A DNA stretch of 64,000 bases from Leptospira_A sp046736045 (GTDB taxonomy: Bacteria > Spirochaetota > Leptospiria > Leptospirales > Leptospiraceae): assembly GCF_046736045.1 (NCBI RefSeq), contig NZ_CP177134.1, positions 682,001-746,000 on the forward strand, read 5' to 3'. The notes below the pieces were generated by a model, which did not search any database, was not told the origin of the DNA, and worked only from the letters and a program-made list of their open reading frames with translations. The number at the start of each line of letters is the position of its first letter. Position 1 is the first letter of the stretch. The position numbers and the translations under genes are program-made. Below are positions 26,311 through 35,060 of this stretch, piece after piece.

Positions 26311-27420
26311 ATGAAACGATATTTAATTCCTATTATTTTTTTTAGTACAGGGCTTTTGCTTCAATTCTGGCTTTATTTCTCCTGGACCACATTCGGCCTG
26401 CTTCTTACTTCCACATTGCTTCTTTGCCTAATGATGTATGCCATATCCGAAATGAGCACGGTGCCTTCTCAATTTGAAGAAAACATTCCCAGTTTGGTTT
26501 CGAATGATTCCGGTTCGGAAAATTCAAAACCGGAAATACAGACGGCAAATACGGTAACGATACCGGAAATTCCTTTCTTTTCCGAATCCGATCCCGTTTC
26601 AATGGCAAAAGAATTAAGAAATTCGGAGAATCGAAATCTTTTTTCGGAAACCGTTAAAGAATATATTTTACCTAAGAAAAATCCCAAAGTTTCATCCGCC
26701 TTATATGCGTATTACGATGGTTCCGAATTTACGGAATGTTTTTGGCAAAAAGGAACTCTTCTTATTGATTCTGAATCAAATGATCTCGACTGGGAAGAAT
26801 ATGAAAAAAACAGAATATTAGAATTGTTACCTTCTCTTTCCAAATCGGGGAAAAAACTATATCTTCCTCTTTCATTGAATCAAAATCTATTCGGTCTGGT
26901 TCTTTTGGAAACAAAGGAGAGATTTTTCGAAAACGAAATCAATTCCTTCTGGGAATCAACCATCGTATTGTCCGAAAAACTTTTGGAAAAAAGAGAGTAT
27001 CACAAAGCGATTCGTGATTCCAAAACCTATCTATTCAATAAATCACATTTTTATACTACGGCAAAAGATCGTTTTTACTCTCACCTCCATCAAAATCTGA
27101 TCCTTTTCAAGTTCATAAACTCTTTTCACTCGAAGGAATTTGCCATTTGTCTGAATGAAGCTGTGAAAAAAAAAGGATTTAGCGATATAGGTTTATTTCA
27201 ATTGGAAGATCATATCGTCGCCGGTTTCATTCCCAACACAAGCCTTGAAAAATTTACATATTTCATTCAGTCCTTTGTTGAAGAATTGGATTCACTGGAT
27301 TTTAACTGCGAACTGGCATTAGGTTATGCTTCAAAAACCGAACCTGGAATCCGATTTGACCAATGGATCAAAAAGGCATATCAATCACTGGAAGAAAGCA
27401 TTCTGCACAATGCGGCTTAG
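26311..27420 (+). CDS. Membrane protein with degenerate GGDEF-like domain
   Basis: 369 aa. Two membrane helices lie at the N-terminus (LIPIIFFSTGLLLQFWLYFS and TFGLLLTSTLLLCLMMYAI). A middle region (about 85-230) has a GAF-like look. The C-terminal 140 residues follow the GGDEF fold: SKTYLFNKSHFY stands where D-x-LTGLYNRRxF is usual, LFQLEDHIVAGFIPN replaces the GGDEF strand-loop (Glu-Asp-His-Ile in place of GDEF), and ELALGYAS with a final helix AYQSLEES closes it. The active-site signature is gone, so it should not make c-di-GMP; it may bind a nucleotide or a protein. The next gene starts on the base after its stop, so the two form a pair. Confidence 0.75.
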   Translation: MKRYLIPIIFFSTGLLLQFWLYFSWTTFGLLLTSTLLLCLMMYAISEMSTVPSQFEENIPSLVSNDSGSENSKPEIQTANTVTIPEIPFFSESDPVSMAKELRNSENRNLFSETVKEYILPKKNPKVSSALYAYYDGSEFTECFWQKGTLLIDSESNDLDWEEYEKNRILELLPSLSKSGKKLYLPLSLNQNLFGLVLLETKERFFENEINSFWESTIVLSEKLLEKREYHKAIRDSKTYLFNKSHFYTTAKDRFYSHLHQNLILFKFINSFHSKEFAICLNEAVKKKGFSDIGLFQLEDHIVAGFIPNTSLEKFTYFIQSFVEELDSLDFNCELALGYASKTEPGIRFDQWIKKAYQSLEESILHNAA

Positions 27421-27930
27421 ATGGATCCACTTTTAGACGAAAAATTCATTTTAACCGTTTCCCAAGTTCTGCCGGAACATTTTCAAAAAACATTACAAGT
27501 CCAGGCGGAAAGGGAAGCTTACGGCCCTTCCAAAAACGAAGGGTTTTGTTACGAGAATGCAACTTGTGTGGAATTTGTCGGGGATTTGAACGGCAAAATC
27601 TATCTGGCATTGGACGGTTACACCAAACTCAAGTTACTTCCCCGTATTGCAAAATCATTTCAAATCGACCCTACTTCCCGTGCTCACTCATCTTCCATTA
27701 TGATGGAATTTGCCAATCAAATCAGCGGGAAACTTATTTCCGAAATGCGTCTCGGACGATTTGAAATCGACATCCTTCCTCCTGAAAATTTAAATCACAA
27801 ACTCGTGCCTATTTCATTGGAAAGATATAGACAATACATTTTGATTTTTTTTCTCAAAGACAGAAGAGAAGAAGAATACTTGGGAAGACTTTATACAATT
27901 TTATTGTTGGAAAAATATTCACAGAAATAA
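27421..27930 (+). CDS. CheX/CheC-like domain protein
   Basis: 169 aa soluble protein. The core SSSIMMEFANQISGKLISEM fits the E-x-x-N-x-x-x-G helix of CheX/CheC phosphatase-like domains, preceded by a strand pair GDLNGKIYLALDGYTKLKLL. In that family the Glu and Asn dephosphorylate CheY-P; both residues are present here. The gene starts at 27421, immediately after the stop of the degenerate-GGDEF gene. A signalling or chemotaxis-adapting role is inferred; no CheY gene is near. Confidence 0.68.
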   Translation: MDPLLDEKFILTVSQVLPEHFQKTLQVQAEREAYGPSKNEGFCYENATCVEFVGDLNGKIYLALDGYTKLKLLPRIAKSFQIDPTSRAHSSSIMMEFANQISGKLISEMRLGRFEIDILPPENLNHKLVPISLERYRQYILIFFLKDRREEEYLGRLYTILLLEKYSQK

Positions 27931-27944
27931 ATGTTTGAGCCAAC

Positions 27945-28979
27945 ATGAGGCAATATCTCCTCTCCTTTCCACTGATCTCCCTTTACGGCGGACTCATCAA
28001 AAACAAAAAGATTCAAAACGAATCTCTCAGCTTAAAAAACAAAAGAAGAGCCAACGTCTATTGGCCCGCCGGTAAAAATAGAAACAAACTTCCCGGCATC
28101 TACTTACAACACGGAATGAGCATTTTGGGAATTGATGATCAAAGAATCATCGAGCTCGCGGAAAACCTTGCATATTGCGGATTCAGTGTGATCCTTCCCG
28201 AACTTGTAGAAGTGAAAGGATTATTTCTCAAAACGGAAACCATTGATCATATTGAAGAGTTAGGAATCGAACTTTCGGACAACAACTCCTGGTATGATGG
28301 AAAAAGATTCGGATTTTTTTCCGTCAGCTTTTCCGGGGGAATGGGTCTTATCGCTTGTTCACGTCCCAAACTCGCCGAACGGGTTTCTTCCATTATGGCA
28401 GTGGGTGCTTACTCAGATTTTTTAGATACCTTCCCTTTTGTTTTCCAAAATTATGATTCTGATAATTACGGGGTATTGGTTTTATTTTACAATCTCATCG
28501 AACGCCTGGAACCGAAATTGGCATCCGATCTTTTGCCTGTGTTTTATGAAGCGGCAGTGGACAATGCACTTCTCAGGACAAAGGATGCGGCAAAAGCACC
28601 GGCACTTTTGAAAAAAACAAAAAAAGCATCCCAGGATTTTTATCACAAAGCCACAACTTCCGCTTCCTTTCGGGAAGAGATTGCCAAACGTATGTTAGGT
28701 TCTTATGATATCAGCGTGCCAAAGGCGTTTTCCCCTTACTATAATATGAATGGACTGAAGGCACCGGTTTCCCTTTTGCATGGAGAAACGGATCCGGTCA
28801 TTTCCCCGAAAGAATCGGAGAAATTGGCACGTTATTTCCATGAAAAAGGTCATAAATTCATCTTTCGAACTTCCAGCGCACTCGTTCATGGAGACCAATT
28901 GCCCCTTCATACCCAAATTGCAGGAATTCCTCCACTTTTGCAAACCTTCGGATCTTTCTTCAATTGGCTCAAGAATTGA
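27945..28979 (+). CDS. Alpha/beta-hydrolase (dienelactone-hydrolase-like)
   Basis: 344 aa. Visible motifs are the oxyanion segment PGIYLQHGMSILGIDDQR, a nucleophile elbow SVSFSGGMG (Ser in place of the first Gly), the acid in LLHGETDPVISP and the His in ALVHGDQ, so the triad looks complete. Two hydrophobic N-terminal segments are weak and no clear signal peptide is seen. It begins 14 bp after the CheX-like gene on the same strand and may share its transcript. Substrate unknown; alternatives are a lipase or a thioesterase. Confidence 0.82.
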   Translation: MRQYLLSFPLISLYGGLIKNKKIQNESLSLKNKRRANVYWPAGKNRNKLPGIYLQHGMSILGIDDQRIIELAENLAYCGFSVILPELVEVKGLFLKTETIDHIEELGIELSDNNSWYDGKRFGFFSVSFSGGMGLIACSRPKLAERVSSIMAVGAYSDFLDTFPFVFQNYDSDNYGVLVLFYNLIERLEPKLASDLLPVFYEAAVDNALLRTKDAAKAPALLKKTKKASQDFYHKATTSASFREEIAKRMLGSYDISVPKAFSPYYNMNGLKAPVSLLHGETDPVISPKESEKLARYFHEKGHKFIFRTSSALVHGDQLPLHTQIAGIPPLLQTFGSFFNWLKN

Positions 28980-29025
28980 GATTATTCTTGGCTTTTTGTA
29001 GCGATTTGCCGATAATTTAATCAGA

Positions 29026-30513
29026 ATGGATAGCTCTCAGAACAAAAACCCGGAATTCAATCCTGAAAGGGGTTTACGTGTTCAAGTTTCAGATGACCGC
29101 CTAACGGCAACCTTGGTTGCGAAACCGTTATGGTTGATTGGTGGAATTTTGGACAAATATATGATCTTGGAATCCGTGGAAAGAGCCGGAATCCATAACG
29201 ATCGCATCGACATGAAGGAAATAGACAAAGCTGTTTCCGCCATTGAAGCCGCCACAAAAGATGCCGAGCAACAAAAGTCTCAAATCGAATTTATAATCGC
29301 CAAAGGACTCCCCGCCAAACAAGGTCAAAACGGCTGGATCAAGTTCTTTTTCCCCAGAGCGCAAAGAGTCGTAGTAAAAGAAGACGGAAGCGCTGATTTT
29401 AGAAATATAAACAAATACATACACGTCAACGAAGGCGACAAACTCGCAACTTTATTCGAAGGTATCCCCGGCGAACAAGGTACAGACGTAGAAGGGAAAC
29501 CTGTTTATCCCAACCCGATCGACAGACCGAAGATCACTTTAGGACGAAACGTACTTCCCAAGACAGTAGAGACTCCCGAATATCCCGGCTTAACCGTAAA
29601 AGATTTTTATGCAGGTGTCAGCGGCGCTGTTTTTTCCACTGACAATTCTCTCACCGTGTCTTCCGAATTGAGCATTGATTCGAGCATTGGTCTCGGAACA
29701 GGGAATATCAATTTTGACGGAACCATCAAAGTGAAAGGAACCATTGAAGAAGGTGCGGTTGTAGCATGTAGTGGCTCTCTCTATTTGGACGGGAATGTCG
29801 AATCATCCGAAGTCTCCGTAGGCGAAGATTTGGAAGTCAAGGGCGGAGTGAAAGGAAAAGGAAAAGGTATCATCCGAGTCAAAGGTGACCTTCGCACAAA
29901 ATTCATTGAAAATGCGATTATAGAAGTCGATGGGGATTGTGTTGTTGAAAATTTTATCCTAGGTTCCAAAATTTTTTGTTTGGGGAACGTGATCTTAACC
30001 GGAGAAACTTCATCTTTGGTCGGATCGGAAGTGATTGCTTTCAAAGGTGTCACCTTGTCCTCGTTTGGTTCCACTGCGCAAATGGACACTGTCATTGAAG
30101 TCGGGTTTCATTATAAAAACGACAGATTGTTTACGGAAGGTTCCAGCCGACTCATCCAACTGGAAAAAGAACTGGAATCGGTTCTACCTGAGATCCAAAA
30201 AATCAAAGACGTCGTTCAAAGATCCCGCGGCAAAATAGACGATGCACGCAAATTAAAATTCAAAGAAGTATTTGATAACTATCAGAAAAAATCCAGAACT
30301 CTCGAACTTTTAAAATCGAAAGTGGAAGAACTGAAGATGACTCGCTATAACAGTGATAATGTGAAAGTCGTAGTTCGAAACACGGCGCATCCGGGTGCTA
30401 CGATTAAATACAGACGTCAGATTGAAAAATTGACCAAATCGCAAACAGCCTTCATCATGAACTTTTTCCCGAATCAGGACAAAGCCATGATGACTGCTTT
30501 CAAAGCGAAATAG
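29026..30513 (+). CDS. FapA-family (DUF342) polymer-binding protein
   Basis: 495 aa. An N-terminal domain (VSDDRLTATLVAKP onward), a beta-helix core with many hexad-like turns (SIGLGTGNINFDGTIKVKG, GSLYLDGNVESSEVSVGEDL, GDLRTKFIENAIIEVDGD) and a C-terminal coiled coil (LEKELESVLPEIQKIKDVVQ) define the FapA/DUF342 layout. Such proteins lack enzymatic motifs. Proposed roles in other bacteria include cell-envelope and flagellar regulation; the exact role here is not determined by sequence. It stands alone, 46 bp after the hydrolase gene, and converges on msrA six bp away. Confidence 0.88.
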   Translation: MDSSQNKNPEFNPERGLRVQVSDDRLTATLVAKPLWLIGGILDKYMILESVERAGIHNDRIDMKEIDKAVSAIEAATKDAEQQKSQIEFIIAKGLPAKQGQNGWIKFFFPRAQRVVVKEDGSADFRNINKYIHVNEGDKLATLFEGIPGEQGTDVEGKPVYPNPIDRPKITLGRNVLPKTVETPEYPGLTVKDFYAGVSGAVFSTDNSLTVSSELSIDSSIGLGTGNINFDGTIKVKGTIEEGAVVACSGSLYLDGNVESSEVSVGEDLEVKGGVKGKGKGIIRVKGDLRTKFIENAIIEVDGDCVVENFILGSKIFCLGNVILTGETSSLVGSEVIAFKGVTLSSFGSTAQMDTVIEVGFHYKNDRLFTEGSSRLIQLEKELESVLPEIQKIKDVVQRSRGKIDDARKLKFKEVFDNYQKKSRTLELLKSKVEELKMTRYNSDNVKVVVRNTAHPGATIKYRRQIEKLTKSQTAFIMNFFPNQDKAMMTAFKAK

Positions 30514-30519
30514 TCCGTT

Positions 30520-31029
30520 TTACAATTTTAAACCGAGCTTATCCAATTTCGGCGGAATCACATAATTGCAATATGGGTTCCCCGGATTCAACCGAAAGTA
30601 ATCCTGATGATAGTCCTCTGCGATATAAAACTCAGGCAAGGGTGAAATCTCGGTTACAATGGGGCTTGTAAACGAAACAGCCGCATCCTTTCTGGAATCC
30701 TCCGCGATCTTTTTCTGAACCTCGTCTTTATAAAAAATAACGGAACGATACTGAGTTCCCACATCATTCCCCTGGCGGTTGAGAGTCGTTGGATCGTGGG
30801 CTTTCCAGAATATGGATAGTATCTCCTGCAAACTGACTTTGTTTGTATCGAATTTTACCTGAATGACTTCTGCATGTCCTGTGGTACCTGTGCAGATTTG
30901 TTTGTAAGTAGGAGATTTGACAGAACCACCCGCATAACCGGATTTAACCGAAAGAACTCCCGGGATTCTCAAATAAACAGCTTCCGTACACCAGAAACAT
31001 CCGCCACCCAATGTAATTTCTTCTTCCAT
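30520..31029 (-). CDS. msrA: Peptide methionine sulfoxide reductase MsrA
   Basis: 169 aa. The signature GGGCFWCTEAVY carries the catalytic Cys. Typical Msr A stretches follow: VLSVKSGYAGG, GHAEVIQVKFD, FWKAHDPTTLNRQGNDVGTQY and the C-terminal YHQDY. It reduces the S epimer of methionine sulfoxide in proteins or free, using thioredoxin. A ribosome site GAGGA lies a few bases before the ATG. It starts seven bases after the mtnA stop on the same strand, so the two are an operon linked by methionine chemistry. Confidence 0.96.
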   Translation of the reverse strand: MEEEITLGGGCFWCTEAVYLRIPGVLSVKSGYAGGSVKSPTYKQICTGTTGHAEVIQVKFDTNKVSLQEILSIFWKAHDPTTLNRQGNDVGTQYRSVIFYKDEVQKKIAEDSRKDAAVSFTSPIVTEISPLPEFYIAEDYHQDYFRLNPGNPYCNYVIPPKLDKLGLKL

Positions 31030-31036
31030 AATATCC

Positions 31037-32107
31037 TCACTTCCTTAGACGGGTTCTTATTTCTTCCGGAGGAAAACATCCGAACTCTGTGATAAAATTT
31101 CTGATAAAGGAATGAGGAGTGATATCGAAAGAAGGATTCAATGCCCTTGCACCTATAGGAGCGGTCATTCCTTCCGGCAGAAAGATATCTCCTTTTCCGT
31201 CTTTCAAAAAGTCAAAACGGGTCACTTCTTCTTCCCTTCTCATTTCGATCGGGATACTGCTTCCTGTTTCCAATTTTAAGTCAAAACTGTCTTTGGTGGC
31301 ACATACGTAAAAAGGGACTTCGTGTTGTTTTGCGGAAATGGCCAAAGTATAAGTTCCTATCTTATTGGCAGTATCTCCATTGGCTGCCACGCGATCACAC
31401 CCGACGAGAACCGCGTCAATCTTACGGTTGTTAAATAACCATCCGCTCATCCCGTCCGTAATGATGTAACATTCTATCCCTTCCTCCATCATTTCAAATG
31501 CAGTCAACCTTGAGCCTTGAAGGAAAGGTCTGGTTTCATCCGCATATACGATTACTTTTTTTCCAGCATCCCGAAGAGAACGAATCACTCCGAGCGCAGT
31601 TCCATGCCCTGCAGTGGCAAGAGCGCCCGTATTGCAATGAGTGACAATATGAACCTCCGACTTGGATTCGGAAAACAAGCTCAGTCCGTTTTTCCCCAAG
31701 TTCAGATTGTCCGAAAGATCATTTTGCATGAGTTCCAAAGCAAGTGTTTCCCAAATGGAAAAAACATCTTCCCAAACTAATACTTGTTTGGCTCGAATCT
31801 CCGCTTCTTTCAATGCATAAGAAAGATTGACCGCAGTCGGTCTGGATTCCATCACCTTTGAAAGTAGGTCGGTAAGCTCACCAGGTGAAACTTCTCCCGA
31901 CTTCGCCTTTGCACCTAAGGCAAGCCCGAAAACTCCGGTAATGGCAATGGCAGGTGCTCCCCTAACAGCCATTTCACGGATGGCGAAAATCGTCTCATCA
32001 ACGGTTCGGATTTTTAGAAATGTCTTTTGTTTGGGGAGGGAACGTTGGTCAAGAAGGGTCAATTCCCCTGTTTGCCAGGAGATGGGTGAAAATCGGTCGG
32101 AAACCAT
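31037..32107 (-). CDS. mtnA: 5-methylthioribose-1-phosphate isomerase MtnA
   Basis: 356 aa. It converts 5-methylthioribose-1-phosphate to the ribulose form in methionine salvage. Family blocks are TVDETIFAIREMAVRGAPAI, THCNTGALATAGHGTALGVI (catalytic Cys), YADETRPFLQGSRLTAFEM and VGCDRVAANGDTANKIGTY (catalytic Asp). The length is normal and it is clearly MtnA rather than an eIF2B subunit. Co-transcribed with msrA downstream. Other salvage genes are not in the window. It is divergent from the phasin-like gene. Confidence 0.95.
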   Translation of the reverse strand: MVSDRFSPISWQTGELTLLDQRSLPKQKTFLKIRTVDETIFAIREMAVRGAPAIAITGVFGLALGAKAKSGEVSPGELTDLLSKVMESRPTAVNLSYALKEAEIRAKQVLVWEDVFSIWETLALELMQNDLSDNLNLGKNGLSLFSESKSEVHIVTHCNTGALATAGHGTALGVIRSLRDAGKKVIVYADETRPFLQGSRLTAFEMMEEGIECYIITDGMSGWLFNNRKIDAVLVGCDRVAANGDTANKIGTYTLAISAKQHEVPFYVCATKDSFDLKLETGSSIPIEMRREEEVTRFDFLKDGKGDIFLPEGMTAPIGARALNPSFDITPHSFIRNFITEFGCFPPEEIRTRLRK

Positions 32108-32153
32108 AGGTCATTTTTTTTTAAACCCGACGGAAAAAAATGAAAAAAAACCA

Positions 32154-32198
32154 TTGACATTCCGTGATGCAGCGCACAAAAAGGAATAGTGCGATGCA
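32154..32198 (+). promoter_or_regulatory. Hairpin and TTGACA box upstream of phasin-like gene
   Basis: A TTGACA hexamer (32154-32159) is followed by an imperfect inverted repeat, TGCAGCGCAC (32168-32177) and GTGCGATGCA (32189-32198), with one mismatch over ten pairs and an 11-base loop. No good -10 box sits at 16-18 bp spacing. The hairpin lies about 20 bp before the ATG at 32221 and may be an operator or an RNA element. Confidence 0.4.
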
Positions 32199-32220
32199 CA
32201 ACTAAAACGAGGAACCGAAA

Positions 32221-32487
32221 ATGGAAAAACAAGTAAAAGACAGTTTAAACTTTATCTTAGGCGCAGTAACTACTGCAAAAACGGAAGCTGAAACAGCGTG
32301 GACAAAAATCAACACTGAATTCCAAAGCCTAGCCGCTAAAGGTGCACAAGACCAAAGCGAAGTATCTGTAAATTTGAGAAAATACCTCCAAGACGGAATT
32401 TCGCAAATTGATTCCCTCATCGGAAAAGTAAATACTACTGTTGCTGACGCGAAACAAAAAGTAGCTACTGCAACTTCTAAAGCTTAA
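32221..32487 (+). CDS. Phasin-like small helical protein
   Basis: 88 aa, Met1 to Ala88. It is almost entirely amphipathic helix with alternating hydrophobic and charged residues (KDSLNFILGAVTTAKTEAET, DSLIGKVNTTVADAKQKV), rich in Ala, Lys and Gln. This matches phasin-related coiled-coil proteins, which coat storage granules or bundle with themselves. A ribosome site GAGGAA sits six bases before the ATG. It stands alone, divergent from mtnA and convergent with the cysteine-cluster gene, separated by a terminator. Strong expression would fit the upstream elements, but that is a guess. Confidence 0.7.
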   Translation: MEKQVKDSLNFILGAVTTAKTEAETAWTKINTEFQSLAAKGAQDQSEVSVNLRKYLQDGISQIDSLIGKVNTTVADAKQKVATATSKA

Positions 32488-32508
32488 GAATCCCTTGGAT
32501 TCGATAAA

Positions 32509-32541
32509 CCCCGGTTAGACGATTCTCTCCGGGGCTTTTTT
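32509..32541 (+). terminator. Rho-independent terminator after the phasin-like gene
   Basis: CCCCGG (32509-32514) pairs with CCGGGG (32529-32534), followed directly by CTTTTTT. It is a good terminator for the plus-strand gene ending at 32487. The loop holds the stop and last codons of the convergent cysteine-cluster gene (stop at 32515-32517), so the element is shared with coding sequence. Confidence 0.75.
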
Positions 32542-33231
32542 CATTTCTTCTTCCAAATCGGAAAAATTTCCCCCCAGCCTCTCTCTCAAAAATACGTAAA
32601 CAGACTCTTCCTCGGGAAAACTATCATACCGAACCTCGAACGAAGTAGGATTATGATTTGGGATTTGTTTCAATCGAAGCCGAAATAAAGATAAAATCAA
32701 ATCCTCAAATATAGAGATCCCCTCTTCCATACTCCGGTTTTTAAAACCAATCCATCTCTCGATTGCATAAATCAAAATATGATCGGCCGCCAAATGAGAA
32801 AACTGAACGGAATCCTCCGAGACTTTTACAAACATATCTTCCCAAATAAGAGCTAACTCATGTTCTTTGTTTTTACAATCATATGCCTGACAGATAGATG
32901 CTCCGTAAAAAGAAAAATTCTGACTCTTCGGATCCCCCGTAAAGATAGGATGAATCATACAGCCGATCTTTTTTCCATCCCGGTTCACATATCCGAGAAA
33001 GGGACAATTATAAGTCATCTCATCCTTTTTACGGATCGAACTTTCTATCTTTTCTCTGGATTGGCGGAAGGCTGGGAAAGTATGGCGGATGGCAAAATTT
33101 ACATTCGATTGAAATTCGTCGGTTCGGCTCTGAAGTAGATTTTTATAACCGTTCGCATCCAGTTCCAAATTGAAAAGACCACAACAGGCACCGCAAGATA
33201 CGTTGCCTTTGTCAGGATGGCATAAACTCAA
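32515..33231 (-). CDS. YkgJ-type cysteine-cluster protein
   Basis: 238 aa. The N-terminal CHPDKGNVSCGACCGLFNL and later NCPFLGYVNRDGKKIGC and ICQAYDC give the multi-cysteine pattern of the YkgJ family, thought to bind zinc or an iron-sulfur cluster. The remaining 120 residues are helical. No enzyme motif is seen. Its start overlaps the CHAT gene stop by ATGA (33228-33231), so it is translationally coupled to the protease and is the last gene of the sigma-CHAT operon. It could be the protease's target, a redox sensor or a modifier of it. Confidence 0.78.
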   Translation of the reverse strand: MSLCHPDKGNVSCGACCGLFNLELDANGYKNLLQSRTDEFQSNVNFAIRHTFPAFRQSREKIESSIRKKDEMTYNCPFLGYVNRDGKKIGCMIHPIFTGDPKSQNFSFYGASICQAYDCKNKEHELALIWEDMFVKVSEDSVQFSHLAADHILIYAIERWIGFKNRSMEEGISIFEDLILSLFRLRLKQIPNHNPTSFEVRYDSFPEEESVYVFLRERLGGNFSDLEEEMKKAPERIV

Positions 33232-35048
33232 CCGGGAGACGTTTCCATTTTAAAAGTTTCAAGCCCGCTGAACACCAACTCCAAATCACCGGTTTCCTTT
33301 TTTTCTTTGAAGTAGGTCATATAAGGAATCGCAGTCTTTTTCTTTTCATGAAACAGAACCAGGCTTCCCCGATAATTTGCCAATTGTTGATCGACGGTTC
33401 TGTCTTTTACACCGGGTGCATTGATCAAAGCATAAGTAGGTTTGGTTCCCTTGAAAAAATAATGATGTTGATTGCTTTCCGAAACCAAAAGTATATTCAC
33501 TTTTTCCAATTCGGAAAATTCCAACATTAGATTTTCCTGAAAAAACTGAAAAATGATGAGATAAGATTCCAATTCATCTTTGTTCACAGGTTTCTCTTCC
33601 CAGGATTCCATCCAACCGATGATTTTGAAAATGGTATCTTTTTGCGAGTTCAAAGTATCGGAAACGGACTCCATAAAGGTGGAGATTTTTAATTTCTGAA
33701 AATCCCAGATACAACTATAAACCAATTCCCACCATTTACGAACGCTGACCGCATCATCCGGGTTATTCGGAATTGATTTGTCCATAGAATGAAATCTATG
33801 ATCGCTGAAGACGATCATGCCCAATACTTTGGAAAAACTTTCAAAAATAAATACCAGAGCTTTTAAAAGTTCGATCTGAGGAGTCGCTGTTTTTTGAAGA
33901 GATAAAAATTTGGAATAAGCAAGTGCAATGGGAGAAGGATAAAATTCAAATACCAGAGTGGGATTCAGAATTTTTTGAGCCGGCAAATTGGTTCGGGCCT
34001 GAGTGATCAGTAAAAAATCAGGATTACCGTATAACGCATAATTCGCCCAAGTTAAATCGTTGGAATGATAATTTCTACGCGCAAATTCTTTCGCCAAAAA
34101 CAAAGATTCGCCGATCGACTTTTCAGTGAATAAAAAAGTATAAAACCGAATTGTAAAATCAATGGTTCTTTCATTGTCCAAAATTTCCCAATTGGTCCCG
34201 ATAAAGGTTTTGATCCCTGCCGTTAAAAAAGCACCTGCGTATTGATTTAAAATATCCGTATTGAGTTTTTTGCCGGCCATTTTCGCCGACATACAAGAGT
34301 TAGAGAATACAATATCAGTATTGATTCCTGTCGATTTGATCTCACGTGCTTTTAGAATTTTGCCGTCGGAAAGCAACCATCCGTTTTCCAGAGAATCGTC
34401 TGAAAAATGCAAATGACCCGAATAATGAATCACATGTTTGTCTTTGATCAGAGACAAGAGCTTCAGTTTGGTAACCTGTCTGCCTCCGATGAATTCCAAT
34501 TCCAAAAGATGGGAAGGTACTTTTTGACTTAGTATGGAAAATAAAACTTCGCCTTCTTTTTGAGCTCCCGGCAAATCCTCGGTAGGATCGGCAATGATGA
34601 GCATTTTGATTTTTTCATTGGATCTTTGAGGAGAAAGGTGAAGTCCTCCTCTTATGGTTTTGCCGATGCGAAACCGATCCGAAAGAAAGGAATTTCCATC
34701 ATGCAAAAGTTCCCAGGGAATGAGTGCGAGGGCCGGATCTATATTGAAATGAATGCTTTTTTGGGATGTGCTTTTGAGTTTTTGAACAATGCTTTCGGGA
34801 AAAAACTGTTGGTAAAACGTTTCTCCCAAAATCCTTAAATCGTGCAGAACATCTGCATTGACTACTTGGTTTTGGTTGTTAAGAACTGCTTGGGATACCC
34901 GGACAAGGCTATCGACTTCACCGATGTATTCCAGAATCAGATCATCGTCGATGGTAGATTGGATATGAGATTCTTCGCCAGGAATGTTCCCTTCCAGAAC
35001 ATTGAAGATATTTACATTTCCGACACGGTCAATGATGAGAGATAGCAT
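33228..35048 (-). CDS. CHAT-domain (caspase-like) protease
   Basis: 606 aa. The first 350 residues form a CHAT domain: FYQQFFPESIVQKL, ALIPWELLHDGNSFL, the catalytic His in HVIHYSGHLHF (His212) and the catalytic Cys in VFSNSCMSAK (Cys252), then GIKTFIGTNWEI and WANYALYGNPDFLL. Both dyad residues are present, so it should be an active cysteine protease of the separase-like group. The C-terminal 250 residues are helical and unrecognised, perhaps a regulatory or target-binding part. It lies 12 bp after the unknown 245-aa gene and overlaps the YkgJ gene, so all four genes of the unit, sigma included, are likely one transcript. Confidence 0.86.
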   Translation of the reverse strand: MLSLIIDRVGNVNIFNVLEGNIPGEESHIQSTIDDDLILEYIGEVDSLVRVSQAVLNNQNQVVNADVLHDLRILGETFYQQFFPESIVQKLKSTSQKSIHFNIDPALALIPWELLHDGNSFLSDRFRIGKTIRGGLHLSPQRSNEKIKMLIIADPTEDLPGAQKEGEVLFSILSQKVPSHLLELEFIGGRQVTKLKLLSLIKDKHVIHYSGHLHFSDDSLENGWLLSDGKILKAREIKSTGINTDIVFSNSCMSAKMAGKKLNTDILNQYAGAFLTAGIKTFIGTNWEILDNERTIDFTIRFYTFLFTEKSIGESLFLAKEFARRNYHSNDLTWANYALYGNPDFLLITQARTNLPAQKILNPTLVFEFYPSPIALAYSKFLSLQKTATPQIELLKALVFIFESFSKVLGMIVFSDHRFHSMDKSIPNNPDDAVSVRKWWELVYSCIWDFQKLKISTFMESVSDTLNSQKDTIFKIIGWMESWEEKPVNKDELESYLIIFQFFQENLMLEFSELEKVNILLVSESNQHHYFFKGTKPTYALINAPGVKDRTVDQQLANYRGSLVLFHEKKKTAIPYMTYFKEKKETGDLELVFSGLETFKMETSPG

Positions 35049-35060
35049 CTCCCCGAAAGG

